DNA of 64,000 bases, from positions 1 through 64,000 of the forward strand of contig NZ_FNJL01000009.1 in assembly GCF_900104515.1 (NCBI RefSeq), given 5' to 3'. Source of the DNA: Paracidovorax cattleyae (GTDB lineage Bacteria > Pseudomonadota > Gammaproteobacteria > Burkholderiales > Burkholderiaceae_C). Shown piece by piece: positions 1 through 9,202 of this stretch (its first letter is position 1; each line of letters opens with the position of its first letter). Both the position numbers and the translations under genes were made by a program. The notes under the pieces are model-generated. The model searched no databases and had not been told where the DNA came from. It worked only from the letters and a program-made list of their open reading frames with translations.

Positions 1-394
1 CACCGGCGGCAGGCGCCTGGATGCGCTGGGCGCCCACTACTACGCACCCACCGTGCTCACGGGCGCGGATGCCAGCATGGCCTGCGCCTGCGAGGAAACC
101 TTCGGCCCGGTGGCGCCTCTCACGGTCTTCGACAGCGAGCAGGAAGTGATCGCCGCCGCCAACGACACCCCCTTCGGCCTGGCCGCATATTTCTACAGCA
201 ACGACGTGCGCCGCATCTGGCGTGTGGCCGATGCGCTGGAGACGGGCATCGTGGGTATCAACGAAGGCGCGCTGGCGGCCGAGTCCGCACCCTTCGGCGG
301 CGTGAAGGAGTCCGGCTACGGCCGCGAAGGCTCCACCCACGGGCTGGACGACTACCTGCACACCAAGTACCTCTGCCAGGGGCAGCTGGACTGA
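1..394 (+). CDS. gabD: Succinate-semialdehyde dehydrogenase, C-terminal part (5' end outside window)
   Basis: This is the C-terminal part of an NAD(P)-dependent aldehyde dehydrogenase. It would oxidise succinate semialdehyde to succinate, the last step of GABA breakdown feeding the TCA cycle. The frame is open from base 2 and ends at TGA 392-394. Visible family motifs are the E-E-T-F-G-P-V segment near the start of the visible part and the C-terminal P-F-G-G-V-K-E-S-G-Y-G-R-E-G motif followed by Y-L-H-T-K-Y, both typical of GabD-type SSADHs. The catalytic Cys and the Rossmann fold lie upstream of the window. Other ALDH families share parts of these motifs, so the substrate is inferred from overall similarity to GabD. 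Confidence 0.88.
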   Translation, partial: TGGRRLDALGAHYYAPTVLTGADASMACACEETFGPVAPLTVFDSEQEVIAAANDTPFGLAAYFYSNDVRRIWRVADALETGIVGINEGALAAESAPFGGVKESGYGREGSTHGLDDYLHTKYLCQGQLD

Positions 395-430
395 AAGGGG
401 ACTGCCGCACGGTCCCCGGCGCGCCCGGGA

Positions 431-2041
431 TCAGGACAGCAGCGCCGGCTGCGCGCGCTCCCGGTGGACGTCCAGCTGCGCAAGGTCGCCCCCCTGCAGC
501 CGGAACACGGCGAGCGCGTCGCGCAGCACCGCCACCTGCGCGGCCATGGCGGACGTGGCCGCGCTGGCTTCCTCCACCATGGCGGCGTTCTGCTGGGTCA
601 TCTCGTCCATCTGGGTCACGGCGCGGTTCACTTCCTCGATGCCGGCGGTCTGCTGTGCATTCGCCGAGGCGATGCCCTCCATGAGGCCCGAGATGCGCTG
701 CACCGAGTCCACCACGTCGCCCATGGTGCGACCCGCTTTCTCGACCAGGTCGGAGCCGCTCTGCACCTCGGTCACCGACTCGCTGATGAGTGCCTTGATC
801 TCGCGGGCCGCCGAGGCGGAACGCTGCGCCAGGCTGCGCACCTCGCCCGCCACCACCGCGAAGCCGCGGCCCTGTTCGCCCGCCCGTGCTGCCTCCACGG
901 CCGCGTTCAGCGCCAGGATGTTGGTCTGGAACGCGATGCCGTCGATCACGCCGATGATCTCGCTGATCTTGCGTGAACTGGCGTTGATGGCCCGCATGCG
1001 CTCCACCACCTTGCCCACGGCTTCACCGCCCTGCGCCGCCGTCTGTGCCGTGGCCGACACGTACTGCGCGGCCTGCCGTGCGTTGTCGGCGTTCTGCCGC
1101 ACGGTGGCGGTGAGCTCCTCCATGCTGGAAGCCGTCTGCTGCAGCGAGGAAGCCTGCTGTTCCGTGCGGCGGGACAGGTCGGCATTGCCCTGGGCGATTT
1201 CCGCCGCGGCGTGGTCGATCGTGCCGGTGGCCTGCTGGATGCGCTGCAGGATGTGCCCGAGCCGGTCGCGCATGAAGCCGATGGCATGCATCAGGCTGCG
1301 GTCGTCGCCGCGCCGCAGGGCGATGTGGGCCTGCAGGTCACCCTCGGCCATGCGCAGGGCGGCGTGCGCCGCCGCGGCGGGCTCGCCTCCTACCGAACGC
1401 TCGATGTCGCGCACGACGAAGCCCGTGATCACCGAAATGCAGGCGCCGAGCACGGCGAGCAGGCCCAGGGCGCGGTAGAGCGTGCTGCGGAAGGTCTGCT
1501 CGATGTCGTCCACGTAGTCGCCGGCCACCAGGTCCCAGTTCCAGGGCTTGAAGCGCACCGCGTAGCCGATCTTGGGGCTGGGGGCATCGCTGCCGGGCCG
1601 TGGCCACCAGTACTCGAGGAAGCCGCGCCCCTGCGCCGAACTGCCGGCGGCCGCGATATCGACATACAGCGGCGTGCCCTTGGCGTCTTTGAAGGACAGC
1701 ATGTTCCTGCCGTCGAGTTCGGGCTTGATCGGGTGCATCACCATGGTGGAGTCGGCACCGACGATCGTCACGTAGCCGTCCTTGCCGTAGCGCTGCGCCG
1801 CCACGCGCTCCCTGGCCGCGCGGCGCGCCTCCTCCTGCGTCATCTTTCCGGACCGGGCCTGCCTGTCGTAGTCGCCGACGACGGACAGCGCCATGTCGGT
1901 GATGTCGGCCAGGGCGGTGCGCCGCGCTTCGTACTGGAGCGTGCGTGTCTGCCAGGCATTCACGAAGGTGAGGGCTAACAGGCCCAACAGGGCCAGGACG
2001 AGGGGAAGCCAGAGCTTTTGCCGCAGGGTGAGTTGTTTCAT
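431..2041 (-). CDS. Methyl-accepting chemotaxis protein with single-Cache sensor domain
   Basis: Inner-membrane chemoreceptor of about 536 residues that passes ligand binding to CheA/CheW. An N-terminal helix (about residues 9-28) is followed by a periplasmic region of about 150 residues. That region has the sCache_2 pattern (Y-G-K-D-G-Y-V-T-I, then [11 protein letters not shown], later [11 protein letters not shown]). A second helix (about 190-210), a HAMP region and a classical signalling domain with the hairpin motif around [21 protein letters not shown] follow. The C-terminus has no CheR-tethering pentapeptide. I start at the ATG at 2041; an in-frame TTG at 2059 would add only six residues. 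Cache_2 receptors often bind small carboxylates, but the ligand cannot be read here. Confidence 0.93.
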   Translation of the reverse strand: MKQLTLRQKLWLPLVLALLGLLALTFVNAWQTRTLQYEARRTALADITDMALSVVGDYDRQARSGKMTQEEARRAARERVAAQRYGKDGYVTIVGADSTMVMHPIKPELDGRNMLSFKDAKGTPLYVDIAAAGSSAQGRGFLEYWWPRPGSDAPSPKIGYAVRFKPWNWDLVAGDYVDDIEQTFRSTLYRALGLLAVLGACISVITGFVVRDIERSVGGEPAAAAHAALRMAEGDLQAHIALRRGDDRSLMHAIGFMRDRLGHILQRIQQATGTIDHAAAEIAQGNADLSRRTEQQASSLQQTASSMEELTATVRQNADNARQAAQYVSATAQTAAQGGEAVGKVVERMRAINASSRKISEIIGVIDGIAFQTNILALNAAVEAARAGEQGRGFAVVAGEVRSLAQRSASAAREIKALISESVTEVQSGSDLVEKAGRTMGDVVDSVQRISGLMEGIASANAQQTAGIEEVNRAVTQMDEMTQQNAAMVEEASAATSAMAAQVAVLRDALAVFRLQGGDLAQLDVHRERAQPALLS

Positions 2042-2117
2042 GGGGTAACGCGATTGCAATGCGGCGCATTGTCGAAGCTGCCCCCAGGCCGAGCCAACGC
2101 AAAATCTCTTGTTGCGT

Positions 2118-2136
2118 CCATCGAAAAAATCGATGG
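2118..2136. promoter_or_regulatory. Perfect inverted repeat upstream of the chemoreceptor gene
   Basis: CCATCGA-AAAAA-TCGATGG is a perfect 7-bp inverted repeat with a 5-base A loop. It lies in the 177-bp space between the LysR gene end (2219) and the chemoreceptor start (2041). A second, smaller inverted repeat (CAATGC-GGC-GCATTG) sits at 2056-2070. Read on the minus strand the first could be a weak hairpin after the LysR gene, but the T tract is in the loop rather than after the stem. An operator for the chemoreceptor gene is therefore at least as likely. I saw no clear sigma-28 motif. Confidence 0.4.
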
Positions 2137-2218
2137 CACCATCTGAATTTCACTAAGGGCAAAACCGGCCGGTGGCCATCGGGGCTTTCCCCAGGGCCGC
2201 TGCACCGCCGCGGGGCAT

Positions 2219-3136
2219 TCAGTCCGCTGGTCGGCGCCTGCGCGTCGCCATGGTGCGTGCGGCATAGGCCTGTGCCGAGCCGAGCACCGTTTCGGCGATG
2301 TCCGAGCCGGGATCCTCGCGGTAGATGGCGTGGATGGGCAGGGGCGTGAGCACGCAGTCGCTGGGCAGTACCCGCAGCGGCATGCGCCCCGAAAGGTGCC
2401 GGATGACCGCGCGCGGCAGCAATGCGATGCCGAATTCGCCCTCCACGAGCTGCAGCATGGCGGAAATCGACGACACGGCATGCACTGTCGGCACGGGCAC
2501 CGACGCCTCCTGGAATAGCTTCAGGAGCGTCTGGTGGGGTTGGGAGCCACGCAGGAAGGTCAGGAGATCGTGCTGCGCGAGCCGCGCGAGGTCGTAATGG
2601 CGCTCGGTGTGGAGCGCCTTGTGGCCGACGAACACCATCTCCATCGGCGCCAGGGAGTGGCTGCGGACGCCGTTGTCCGTCACGGGAACCCCCGTGAAGA
2701 CGAGATCCTGCGCACCGCGGCGCACCTGGTCCGCCAGCACCGCGGAGGTGTCCACGGTGAGCTCCAGTTCGAACCCCGGCCGGCTCTTGCGCATTTCCCT
2801 CAGCCAGCCGGTCAGCCAGCTGTGCACCACCGATTCGATGGCGCCGATGCGCAGTACCGCAGGCGCCGTCGGGCTGCTGCCCAGTTCCTCCTTCACGCGC
2901 CGCTGCAGCGCCAGCAGCTGCACCGCCAGCCGCTGGAAGCGCTGGCCCGCGGCCGTGAGCCGGAACTGGCGCTCGCGCCGGTCCAGCAGCACCACGCCCA
3001 GTTCGGCCTCCAGCGAGGCGATGCGGCTCGACAGGGCGGATTGGGTGATGTGCAGCTTTTCCGCGGCGCGCGTGATGCTCTTGAGCGAAACAGCCCAGTG
3101 AAAGGCCTCGACGAAGCGCAGGTTCATGGGCGGCAT
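2219..3136 (-). CDS. LysR-family transcriptional regulator
   Basis: DNA-binding regulator of 305 residues, the normal LysR length. The N-terminal winged HTH is at residues 4-63: it begins N-L-R-F-V-E-A-F-H-W-A-V, then S-L-K-S-I-T-R-A-A-E-K-L-H-I-T-Q-S-A-L-S-S-R-I. A periplasmic-binding-protein-like effector domain follows from about residue 90. An ATG at 3136 and another at 3127 are both possible starts. It lies 45 bp downstream of the phosphoethanolamine transferase gene on the same strand, so it may be cotranscribed with it. LysR proteins usually control a neighbouring gene, but target and effector are unknown here. Confidence 0.93.
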   Translation of the reverse strand: MPPMNLRFVEAFHWAVSLKSITRAAEKLHITQSALSSRIASLEAELGVVLLDRRERQFRLTAAGQRFQRLAVQLLALQRRVKEELGSSPTAPAVLRIGAIESVVHSWLTGWLREMRKSRPGFELELTVDTSAVLADQVRRGAQDLVFTGVPVTDNGVRSHSLAPMEMVFVGHKALHTERHYDLARLAQHDLLTFLRGSQPHQTLLKLFQEASVPVPTVHAVSSISAMLQLVEGEFGIALLPRAVIRHLSGRMPLRVLPSDCVLTPLPIHAIYREDPGSDIAETVLGSAQAYAARTMATRRRRPAD

Positions 3137-3181
3137 TGTGGCCGCACGCGTTCCGCCCGCGCGCGGGCAGGATGCTGCTTT

Positions 3182-4900
3182 TCAGCCCCGTGCCGCCACG
3201 CGGCAAGCCGCGTACATGTCCTGCGCAGGCTGGTAGGCGCCGGTCTGCACGTCCATGAGCCCGAGCACCGAATGGAAGTAGTTGTCGTGCGTGAGGCGCC
3301 GGCTGCGCAGGTCCTTCTGCAGGCACGCGGTCGCGATGCCGGTGCGCTGCTGCATGGCGGGCGACAGCCAGGTGATCCACGGCACGTGCTTCTGCACGTC
3401 GGGCGCTATGGAGTAGGGCATGCCGTGCAGGTAGATGCCGTTCTCGCCCAGGGATTCGCCATGGTCGGCCACGTACACCATGGCGGTCTCGGCGCTGGCG
3501 GAGCGCGCCTCCAGCCAGCCGATGGTGCTGTTCAGGAAATGGTCCGTGGAAACGATGCTGTTGTCATAGGCATTCACCACCTGCTCGCGCGTGCATTCCT
3601 GCAGCGCGGAGGTCCTGCACTCGGGCCGGAACTTCTTCTGCGAAGGCAGCGAGCGCTTCGCGTAGGCCGGCCCGTGGCTGCCCATCTGGTGCAGCACCAC
3701 CACCACGCCGCGCGCGCGCTGCTCGGCGGGCAGGGCGGCGATGCGCGCGTCCAGTCCCTGCAGCATGACGTCGTCCAGGCATTCCTTGCCGTCCGCGCAC
3801 CACGTCGGGTCGGTCGGCGTGGCGGACGTGCTGACCGTGGCCACGCGGTCGCACACGCCCTTGCAGCCGGACTGGTTGTCCACCCAGAGCACTGCCAGAC
3901 CGGCGTGCTGCAGCACATCCATCAGGGTTTCGTAGTCCGCGCTGCGCTTCTCGTAGGCTTCCTTGCCCAGGTGCGCATACATGCACGGCACGGACGCCGC
4001 CGTGCTGGTGCCGCAGGACCAGGCATCGGTGGCGCTGGCGATGTCCTTGCGGGCCGACAGCTCGGGTGTCGTGTCGCGCGCGTAGCCGTTGAGGCCGAAA
4101 TTGCCGCTGCGGCCGGTCTCGCCCAGCACCAGCACCAGCAGCGGGGGCCTGGGCTGCCCCGCGTAGCTGGCGCCCAGGCGGGCGTCGCGGCCCAGCGGCT
4201 GCAGCGGGCCGCGGCCGCGGCGCAGTGGCCTGGCCGCGAGGCTGCCGACGGCATAGACGCTGTTGAGCGGATTGATCAGGTAGCGCATGCGCGTGTGGTT
4301 GCGCATGGTGGACGAGAAGTCCTGGAAGACCGCCAGAATGCAGGCCGCCGCGACGGCCAGCGCACCCAGCATGAAGGCCGCCTGGTGCACCGCACGCCGG
4401 CGCCAGCCCAGCGGGCGCACCCGCACCCGGGCCAGCCACACCAGCGGCGGCCCGGCCATGGCGAGCATCGACAGCGGCAGCTTCCAGGTGACCAGGTCGG
4501 CAGCCTCGTGCGCATCCGTCTGGACCACGTTGGTGATCATGCCGGGATCGATCACGATGCCGTAGGTACCCATGAAATAGGCGCCTGCCGCCGCCGCCAG
4601 CACGGCCAGCGAGAGCACGGGCTTGAGCGCCTTGCCCCAGGCGAGGAGCGACAGCACGGCCGCCGTGGCGAACGACACCGCCACCATGAAGGCCAGGGAG
4701 AACCCCGCGCCGCGCACGGTGTGGGCGCCCGGCAGGCGCACCACCTCGCTCCAGAGCGGGAGATTGCAGACCGTGCCCATCCACAGGCAGGCGATCAGCA
4801 GCACGGCCATGGGGTGCAGGCCTTCGGCGGACGCGCGGGCCGGGGCGCCGCCGGAGGCGAAGGAAGGGAGTCGGGACAGGAAAACGGACGACGGGAGCAT
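3182..4900 (-). CDS. eptA: Lipid A phosphoethanolamine transferase, EptA type
   Basis: Inner-membrane enzyme that transfers phosphoethanolamine from phosphatidylethanolamine to lipid A, which lowers surface charge and can reduce polymyxin binding. The 572 residues fit the family: a five-helix N-terminal membrane domain, then a periplasmic alkaline-phosphatase/sulfatase fold. The fold shows the metal-binding V-L-G-E-T-G-R motif, the nucleophile segment S-C-G-T-S-T-A-A-S-V-P-C-M with its conserved Thr, the V-A-D-H-G-E-S-L-G-E-N-G metal site and several paired cysteines. The reading frame stays open 64 codons further upstream, but that part is basic, Pro/Ala-rich and non-membrane, so I start at the ATG at 4900. 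It is chromosomal, with no sign of mobility, and lies upstream of the LysR gene. Confidence 0.92.
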   Translation of the reverse strand: MLPSSVFLSRLPSFASGGAPARASAEGLHPMAVLLIACLWMGTVCNLPLWSEVVRLPGAHTVRGAGFSLAFMVAVSFATAAVLSLLAWGKALKPVLSLAVLAAAAGAYFMGTYGIVIDPGMITNVVQTDAHEAADLVTWKLPLSMLAMAGPPLVWLARVRVRPLGWRRRAVHQAAFMLGALAVAAACILAVFQDFSSTMRNHTRMRYLINPLNSVYAVGSLAARPLRRGRGPLQPLGRDARLGASYAGQPRPPLLVLVLGETGRSGNFGLNGYARDTTPELSARKDIASATDAWSCGTSTAASVPCMYAHLGKEAYEKRSADYETLMDVLQHAGLAVLWVDNQSGCKGVCDRVATVSTSATPTDPTWCADGKECLDDVMLQGLDARIAALPAEQRARGVVVVLHQMGSHGPAYAKRSLPSQKKFRPECRTSALQECTREQVVNAYDNSIVSTDHFLNSTIGWLEARSASAETAMVYVADHGESLGENGIYLHGMPYSIAPDVQKHVPWITWLSPAMQQRTGIATACLQKDLRSRRLTHDNYFHSVLGLMDVQTGAYQPAQDMYAACRVAARG

Positions 4901-5006
4901 GGCAGCAGTGTGAAAACTGCGGCTTAAGACAGCATTAACGGGCCCGCAGGCCGCCTGGCTTCGCCGCCGTGTCGCGCCAGGGGCATCCGCTGCCCTGCGG
5001 GCCCAT

Positions 5007-5026
5007 GCAGGGCCTGCAGGCCCTGC
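5007..5026. repeat. Perfect 20-bp palindrome in the eptA-fghA gap (4901-5183)
   Basis: The 283-bp stretch between eptA and fghA holds no gene I can support. Its only clear structure is GCAGGGCCTG followed by its exact reverse complement CAGGCCCTGC, with no loop. Similar CCCTGCGGG words lie on both sides (4993-5001 and 5021-5029), so larger alternative hairpins can form. No T tract follows, so it is not an obvious intrinsic terminator. It may be a protein-binding site in the eptA upstream region or a REP-like element. Confidence 0.5.
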
Positions 5027-5183
5027 GGGTCGTGTGCTGCCATCCATCCCTCCTGCATGTCGCCTTGCGGACCGTGCGGCCGCTGTCATCAAGGCGACAT
5101 TATTCCGCCATCCGAAAAGATGCCGGGCAGGATTTTCCCGACTGGTCGAGCTGCCTCCGCAATGGAGTGGAAGGGGCGCGACC

Positions 5184-6134
5184 TCAGCCCAGGCGGTCTG
5201 CGTGGTGGGCGATGTGGTCGCCTATTACCGACTGGATGAAGTAGTAGCCGTGGTCGTAGTCCGCGTGCCGGCGCAGTTCGAGCGGCTGCTTGACGAGGTC
5301 GCACGCCGCCTCGAACACGTGGGGGTGCAATTGCTCTGCGAGGAAGGCATCCGCCATGCCCTGGTCCACCAGGATGCCGTCCGGGTAGGGCGCTGCGGGT
5401 TGGCGCTGCATGAGCACGGTGGCGTCGTGCGTCTGCCAGGTCTTGCAGGACACCCCGAAATAGCGGCGGAACGCCTTGTCGCCCCAGGCGCATTGCGAGG
5501 CCGCGCAGATCGGTGCGATGGCCGAGAGCGAGCGGAACACGCCCGGGTGGCGCAGTGCCAGCGTGATCGCCCCGTGGCCGCCCATGGAGTGCCCCATGAG
5601 GCCCAGGCGGCCCGTGTCGATCGGCAGCACGCGCTCGAGCAGCGGGATCAGTTCCTCGATGAGATAGCTTTCCATGCGCCAGTAGCGCTGCCACGGCTCC
5701 TCGGTGGCATCGAGGTAGAAGCCGGCCCCGATGCCGAAGTCCCAGTCGGCGGTGGCGCCTTCGAAGGCCTCGGCCTGTGGCCCGCGCGGGCTGGTGTCGG
5801 GCGAGATCAGGGCGATGCCCCGTTCCGCGGCGAAGTGCTGAGCGCCCGCCTTGATCATGAAGGTTTCCTCGGTGCAGGTCAGGCCTGCGAGGTACATGAG
5901 CGTGGGCACCTTGCGCCCGGGATCGCGCAGAGCCGCGGGAGGAAGGTACACCCCGAACTTCATCGGCAGGCCGATCTCGACGGAGGAATGCCGATAGAAG
6001 CGCTGGGAGCCGCCGAAGCAGGCGTGCTCGCCCAGCAGTTCCAGTCCGGGCACCTGGGCGGCGCGGGGCCTGCGTGCGGCCGCCTCGAGGGCCGCCTTCA
6101 CGTCATCGGGGGGGTCAATCGGTTGGTAGGTCAT
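5184..6134 (-). CDS. fghA: S-formylglutathione hydrolase
   Basis: Cytoplasmic serine esterase that hydrolyses S-formylglutathione to formate and glutathione, the second step of glutathione-dependent formaldehyde detoxification. The alpha/beta-hydrolase (esterase D) signature is clear: Y-L-A-G-L-T-C-T-E-E-T-F near residue 90, the nucleophile elbow G-H-S-M-G-G-H-G, and the final D-H-G-Y-Y-F-I-Q segment with the catalytic His. I use the ATG at 6134, giving 316 residues. That leaves an N-terminal extension of about 35 residues before the usual family start (L-E-L-L-G-E-H-A-C-F-G-G). The class III alcohol dehydrogenase gene is 62 bp upstream on the same strand, so the two form the usual pathway operon. 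Confidence 0.95.
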   Translation of the reverse strand: MTYQPIDPPDDVKAALEAAARRPRAAQVPGLELLGEHACFGGSQRFYRHSSVEIGLPMKFGVYLPPAALRDPGRKVPTLMYLAGLTCTEETFMIKAGAQHFAAERGIALISPDTSPRGPQAEAFEGATADWDFGIGAGFYLDATEEPWQRYWRMESYLIEELIPLLERVLPIDTGRLGLMGHSMGGHGAITLALRHPGVFRSLSAIAPICAASQCAWGDKAFRRYFGVSCKTWQTHDATVLMQRQPAAPYPDGILVDQGMADAFLAEQLHPHVFEAACDLVKQPLELRRHADYDHGYYFIQSVIGDHIAHHADRLG

Positions 6135-6196
6135 GGCAGTGGATCGGAATCGCCTGCCGGGCGGCACCGGCCCGGCAGGCGCTATTGGCTATTGGA

Positions 6197-7303
6197 TCAG
6201 TAAACGACGACGCCGCGGATCGACTCGCCGCGCTTCATCAGGTCGAAGCCCTTGTTGATGTCCGCGAGCGGCATCGTGTGCGTGATGAGGCTGTCGATGT
6301 CGATCTTGCCTTCCATGTACCAGTCCACGATCTTCGGCACGTCGGTGCGGCCGCGCGCGCCGCCGAAGGCCGAGCCCTTCCACTGGCGGCCCGTGACGAG
6401 CTGGAAGGGGCGGGTGCTGATCTCCGCACCGGCCTCGGCCACGCCGATGATGATGCTCTGGCCCCAGCCCTTGTGCGTGCACTCCAGCGCCTGGCGCATC
6501 ACCCTGGTGTTGCCGATGCACTCGAAAGAATAGTCAGCGCCGCCGTCGGTCAGCTGCACGATGGCGTCCACCACGTTCTCCACCTCGTTGGGGTTGATGA
6601 AGTGCGTCATCCCGAACTGGCGGGCCATCTCCTGGCGGGCGGGGTTGATGTCCACGCCGATGATCTTGTCCGCGCCCACCATCTTCGCGCCCTGGATCAC
6701 GTTCAGGCCGATGCCGCCGAGGCCGAACACCACCACGTTCGCGCCGGCCTCCACCTTGGCCGTGAACAGCACCGCGCCGATGCCGGTGGTCACGCCGCAA
6801 CCGATGTAACAGACCTTGTCGAAGGGCGCGTCCTCGCGGATCCTGGCCAGCGAGATCTCCGGCGCCACCGTGTAGTTGCTGAAGGTGCTGGTGCCCATGT
6901 AGTGGAAGATCGGCTGGCCGTCGATGCTGAAGCGGCTGGTGGCGTCGGGCATCAGGCCCTTGCCCTGCGTGCCGCGGATCAGCTGGCACAGGTTGGTCTT
7001 GCGCGAGAGGCAGAACTTGCACTGGCGGCATTCGGGCGTGTAGAGCGGGATCACGTGGTCGCCCTTCTTGAGCGAGGTGACGCCCGGGCCCACGTCCACC
7101 ACCACGCCCGCGCCCTCATGGCCCAGGATGGCCGGAAAGATGCCTTCCGGGTCGGCGCCAGAGAGGGTGTAGTAATCGGTGTGGCAGATGCCCGTGGCCT
7201 TGATTTCCACCAGCACCTCGCCGAACTTCGGGCCCTGGAGGTCCACGGTCTCGATGGTCAGGGGTTCGCCGGATTTCCAGGCGACGGCTGCTTTGGTTTT
7301 CAT
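6197..7303 (-). CDS. frmA: S-(hydroxymethyl)glutathione dehydrogenase / class III alcohol dehydrogenase
   Basis: Zinc-dependent, NAD-linked enzyme of 368 residues that oxidises S-hydroxymethylglutathione (formaldehyde bound to glutathione) to S-formylglutathione. It can also reduce S-nitrosoglutathione. Visible marks are the catalytic-zinc region [17 protein letters not shown] and G-H-E-G-A-G, the structural-zinc cluster [15 protein letters not shown], and the nucleotide-binding G-L-G-G-I-G-L loop. The start is the ATG at 7303, where the conserved M-K-T-K-A-A-V-A begins; the frame runs open far upstream through the regulator gene on the other strand, but that part is not coding. It is first in the operon with fghA and divergent from the GlxA-type regulator. 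Confidence 0.96.
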   Translation of the reverse strand: MKTKAAVAWKSGEPLTIETVDLQGPKFGEVLVEIKATGICHTDYYTLSGADPEGIFPAILGHEGAGVVVDVGPGVTSLKKGDHVIPLYTPECRQCKFCLSRKTNLCQLIRGTQGKGLMPDATSRFSIDGQPIFHYMGTSTFSNYTVAPEISLARIREDAPFDKVCYIGCGVTTGIGAVLFTAKVEAGANVVVFGLGGIGLNVIQGAKMVGADKIIGVDINPARQEMARQFGMTHFINPNEVENVVDAIVQLTDGGADYSFECIGNTRVMRQALECTHKGWGQSIIIGVAEAGAEISTRPFQLVTGRQWKGSAFGGARGRTDVPKIVDWYMEGKIDIDSLITHTMPLADINKGFDLMKRGESIRGVVVY

Positions 7304-7469
7304 GGGGGTGCTTTCGAAAGGGAAGGAGGGGAGGGCGGGCGGCCGGCCCCGCGGGCGGCGCGCCGATCGGGGACAATCCCGCGCGCGCCCCGGCCGGACC
7401 GCCCGGGCGAAAAAGCAATCCCGCTTTATAGAGCAAGCCGGGCCCGCCTGCCCGGCGCGTGCGCGCCGA

Positions 7470-7503
7470 TGTCCGATGGCCGGCCCGCTTTGTCCGATGA
7501 CCG
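7470..7503. promoter_or_regulatory. Direct repeat, 21-bp spacing, between frmA and the GlxA-type regulator
   Basis: TGTCCGATGGCCG at 7470-7482 recurs as TGTCCGATGACCG at 7491-7503, with 12 of 13 bases identical and a period of 21 bp, two helical turns. AraC-family proteins often bind such direct half-sites about 21 bp apart. The site lies between the divergent frmA start (7303) and the regulator. It overlaps the stretch between two candidate regulator starts, so if it is an operator the downstream start at 7517 is favoured. Confidence 0.45.
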
Positions 7504-7516
7504 TTCCGCCGACCGC

Positions 7517-8518
7517 ATGCACCCAGCCCACCCCCTGTCCGTCCACATCGTCGTCTATCCGGGCTTCAAGGCGCTGGAAGCCGTGGGGCCGCTCTCGGTG
7601 TTCGACTATGCGAACGTGCACCTCGCGCGGCGCGGCCGGCCGCCCGGCTATGCCGTGTCCATCGCGGCTCGTGCGCGCGGCCCCGTGCGCTCCGACACGC
7701 TGATGGCCCTGGAGGCCACCGAGGTGCTGTGCGCCGGCGACGACGCGGCGTGCGCGGCGATGCCGGACACGGCCCTGCTGGTCGGCGCCCGCCACATCGA
7801 GGCGGCCCTGGCCGGTGCCCCGGAGATCGTGGCGTGGGCGCGCACTGCGGCACCGCGCGTGCGCCGCCTGGTGGCCCTGTGCTCCGGCAGCTTCTTCCTG
7901 GCTGCCGCGGGCCTGCTCGACGGGCGCCGGGCCGCGACCCACTGGAGCGTGGCCGCCCGGCTGCAGGCACTGCATCCTGCCGTGGCGGTCGATCCCGATG
8001 CGATCTACGTGCGCGACGGCCACCTCTGGACCTCCGCCGGCGTCACCGCGGGCATCGACCTCGCGCTCGCGCTGGTCGAGGAGGACCATGGCCATGCCCT
8101 CGCGCTGGAGGTCGCGCGCGACATGGTCATGTACCTCAAGCGGCCCGGCGGGCAATCGCAGTTCAGCGTGCAACTCGCCAGCCAGGCCTCCACCCACCGC
8201 GGCATGCAGGACGTGCAGGCCTGGGCGCTGGAGCACCTGTCCGAGCCGCTCACCTTGCAGGTGCTGGCCGGGCGCGCCGCGATGAGCGAGCGCCACTTCC
8301 GCCGCGTGTTCGCGCAGGAGACGGGGCGCAGCCCCTCGGCCTTCCTGGAGTCGGCCCGGCTGGAGGCCGCGCGCCGGCTGCTCGAATCCGACGCCGCCCT
8401 GCCGCTCAAGACCGTGGCCGCGCGCGTCGGGCTCGGATCGGAGCAGGCGCTGCGCCACCTGTTCCTGCGGCACCTGGGCATCCCGCCCCAGGCCTACCGC
8501 GAGCGCTTCGGCGACTGA
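7517..8518 (+). CDS. GlxA-type transcriptional regulator (DJ-1/PfpI domain plus AraC HTH)
   Basis: Regulator of about 333 residues. Residues 5-170 form a DJ-1/PfpI-like domain ([17 protein letters not shown], later [15 protein letters not shown] with the elbow Cys). The C-terminal 100 residues hold the two AraC HTH motifs ([16 protein letters not shown] and [17 protein letters not shown]). An in-frame ATG at 7469 is also possible; I prefer 7517 because the DJ-1 fold starts just after it and the 21-bp repeat lies between the two. Its divergent position makes control of frmA-fghA plausible, but this is inference. Confidence 0.88.
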   Translation: MHPAHPLSVHIVVYPGFKALEAVGPLSVFDYANVHLARRGRPPGYAVSIAARARGPVRSDTLMALEATEVLCAGDDAACAAMPDTALLVGARHIEAALAGAPEIVAWARTAAPRVRRLVALCSGSFFLAAAGLLDGRRAATHWSVAARLQALHPAVAVDPDAIYVRDGHLWTSAGVTAGIDLALALVEEDHGHALALEVARDMVMYLKRPGGQSQFSVQLASQASTHRGMQDVQAWALEHLSEPLTLQVLAGRAAMSERHFRRVFAQETGRSPSAFLESARLEAARRLLESDAALPLKTVAARVGLGSEQALRHLFLRHLGIPPQAYRERFGD

Positions 8519-8527
8519 ATTCCGACC

Positions 8528-9088
8528 ATGCCATTGACCATATCGACCGCATTCCCTGACATCGAGATCCACACCCCCCGCTGCCTGCTGCGCCCCTTCC
8601 GCGAGGGCGACCTGCCCGGCATCTTCGAGGGCCTGAGCGATCCGCGCGTGATCCAACACTACGGCGTGCGCTATGCCAGCCTGGAAGCCACCCGCGAGCA
8701 GCTCCGCTGGTAAGGCCGCATCCAGCAGAAAGGCGCCGGGCAATGGTGGTGCACCTGCCTGGCAGAGGCCCCGGAGCGTCTCATCGGCGCCTGCGGCTTC
8801 AACGACATCGACCGGGAACACCGCCGGGCCGAGATCGGCTACTGGCTGCTGCCGGCGTACTGGGGCAGGGGTCTTGCCAGTGAGGCCGTTGCCGCGGCCA
8901 TCCGGCATGCGTTCGACCGGCTGGGCATCCACCGGATCGGGGCCGATGTGGACATGGAGAACCATGGCAGCGCGGCGCTGCTGGCGAGGCTGGGGTTCAC
9001 ACGCGAGGGGGTGCGGCGGGGATATGAGATGAAGGAGGGGCGGCCGATCGATCTGCAGTTGTTTTCGCGGCTGGCGACAGATCAGTAG
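8528..9088 (+). pseudogene. GNAT N-acetyltransferase, interrupted by an in-frame TAA
   Basis: The frame from ATG 8528 to TAG 9086-9088 encodes a RimJ/RimL-like acetyltransferase of 186 codons, but codon 62 (8711-8713) is TAA. Before it: [17 protein letters not shown]. After it the same frame continues without a shift: L-I-G-A-C-G-F-N, then [19 protein letters not shown], the acetyl-CoA binding region, and [13 protein letters not shown] Tyr codon (TAC or TAT) is the simplest ancestor. No obvious start lies just after the stop, and a protein restarted later would lack beta-strand 1. The gene follows the regulator by 9 bp and may be cotranscribed with it. Confidence 0.88.
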
Positions 9089-9202
9089 GGCGGTTTCTGT
9101 TTCGGGTCTGGATGAATTTCCATTATGTAAATCATTGCGCACTGTTGATCAGCTTCTTCTGCTGGCCCGCTAGGATGCCGCTTCCCAGTGGAAGAGGTGT
9201 GC

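Noticed and set aside
2042-2059. Six-residue longer chemoreceptor starting at TTG 2059
   Set aside because: The ATG at 2041 fits the usual short charged start before the first helix.
3182-4900. Mobile colistin-resistance (mcr) gene
   Set aside because: The enzyme belongs to the same family, but codon use matches the surroundings and there is no insertion sequence, repeat or plasmid context.
2534-4927. Long plus-strand open frame opposite the LysR and eptA genes
   Set aside because: It is antisense to two well-supported genes and its translation is Arg/His/Ala-rich with no domain, as expected in high-GC DNA.
6074-8518. An 814-codon plus-strand frame ending at the GlxA-type regulator
   Set aside because: Only its last 333 codons have family character; the rest is antisense to frmA and fghA.
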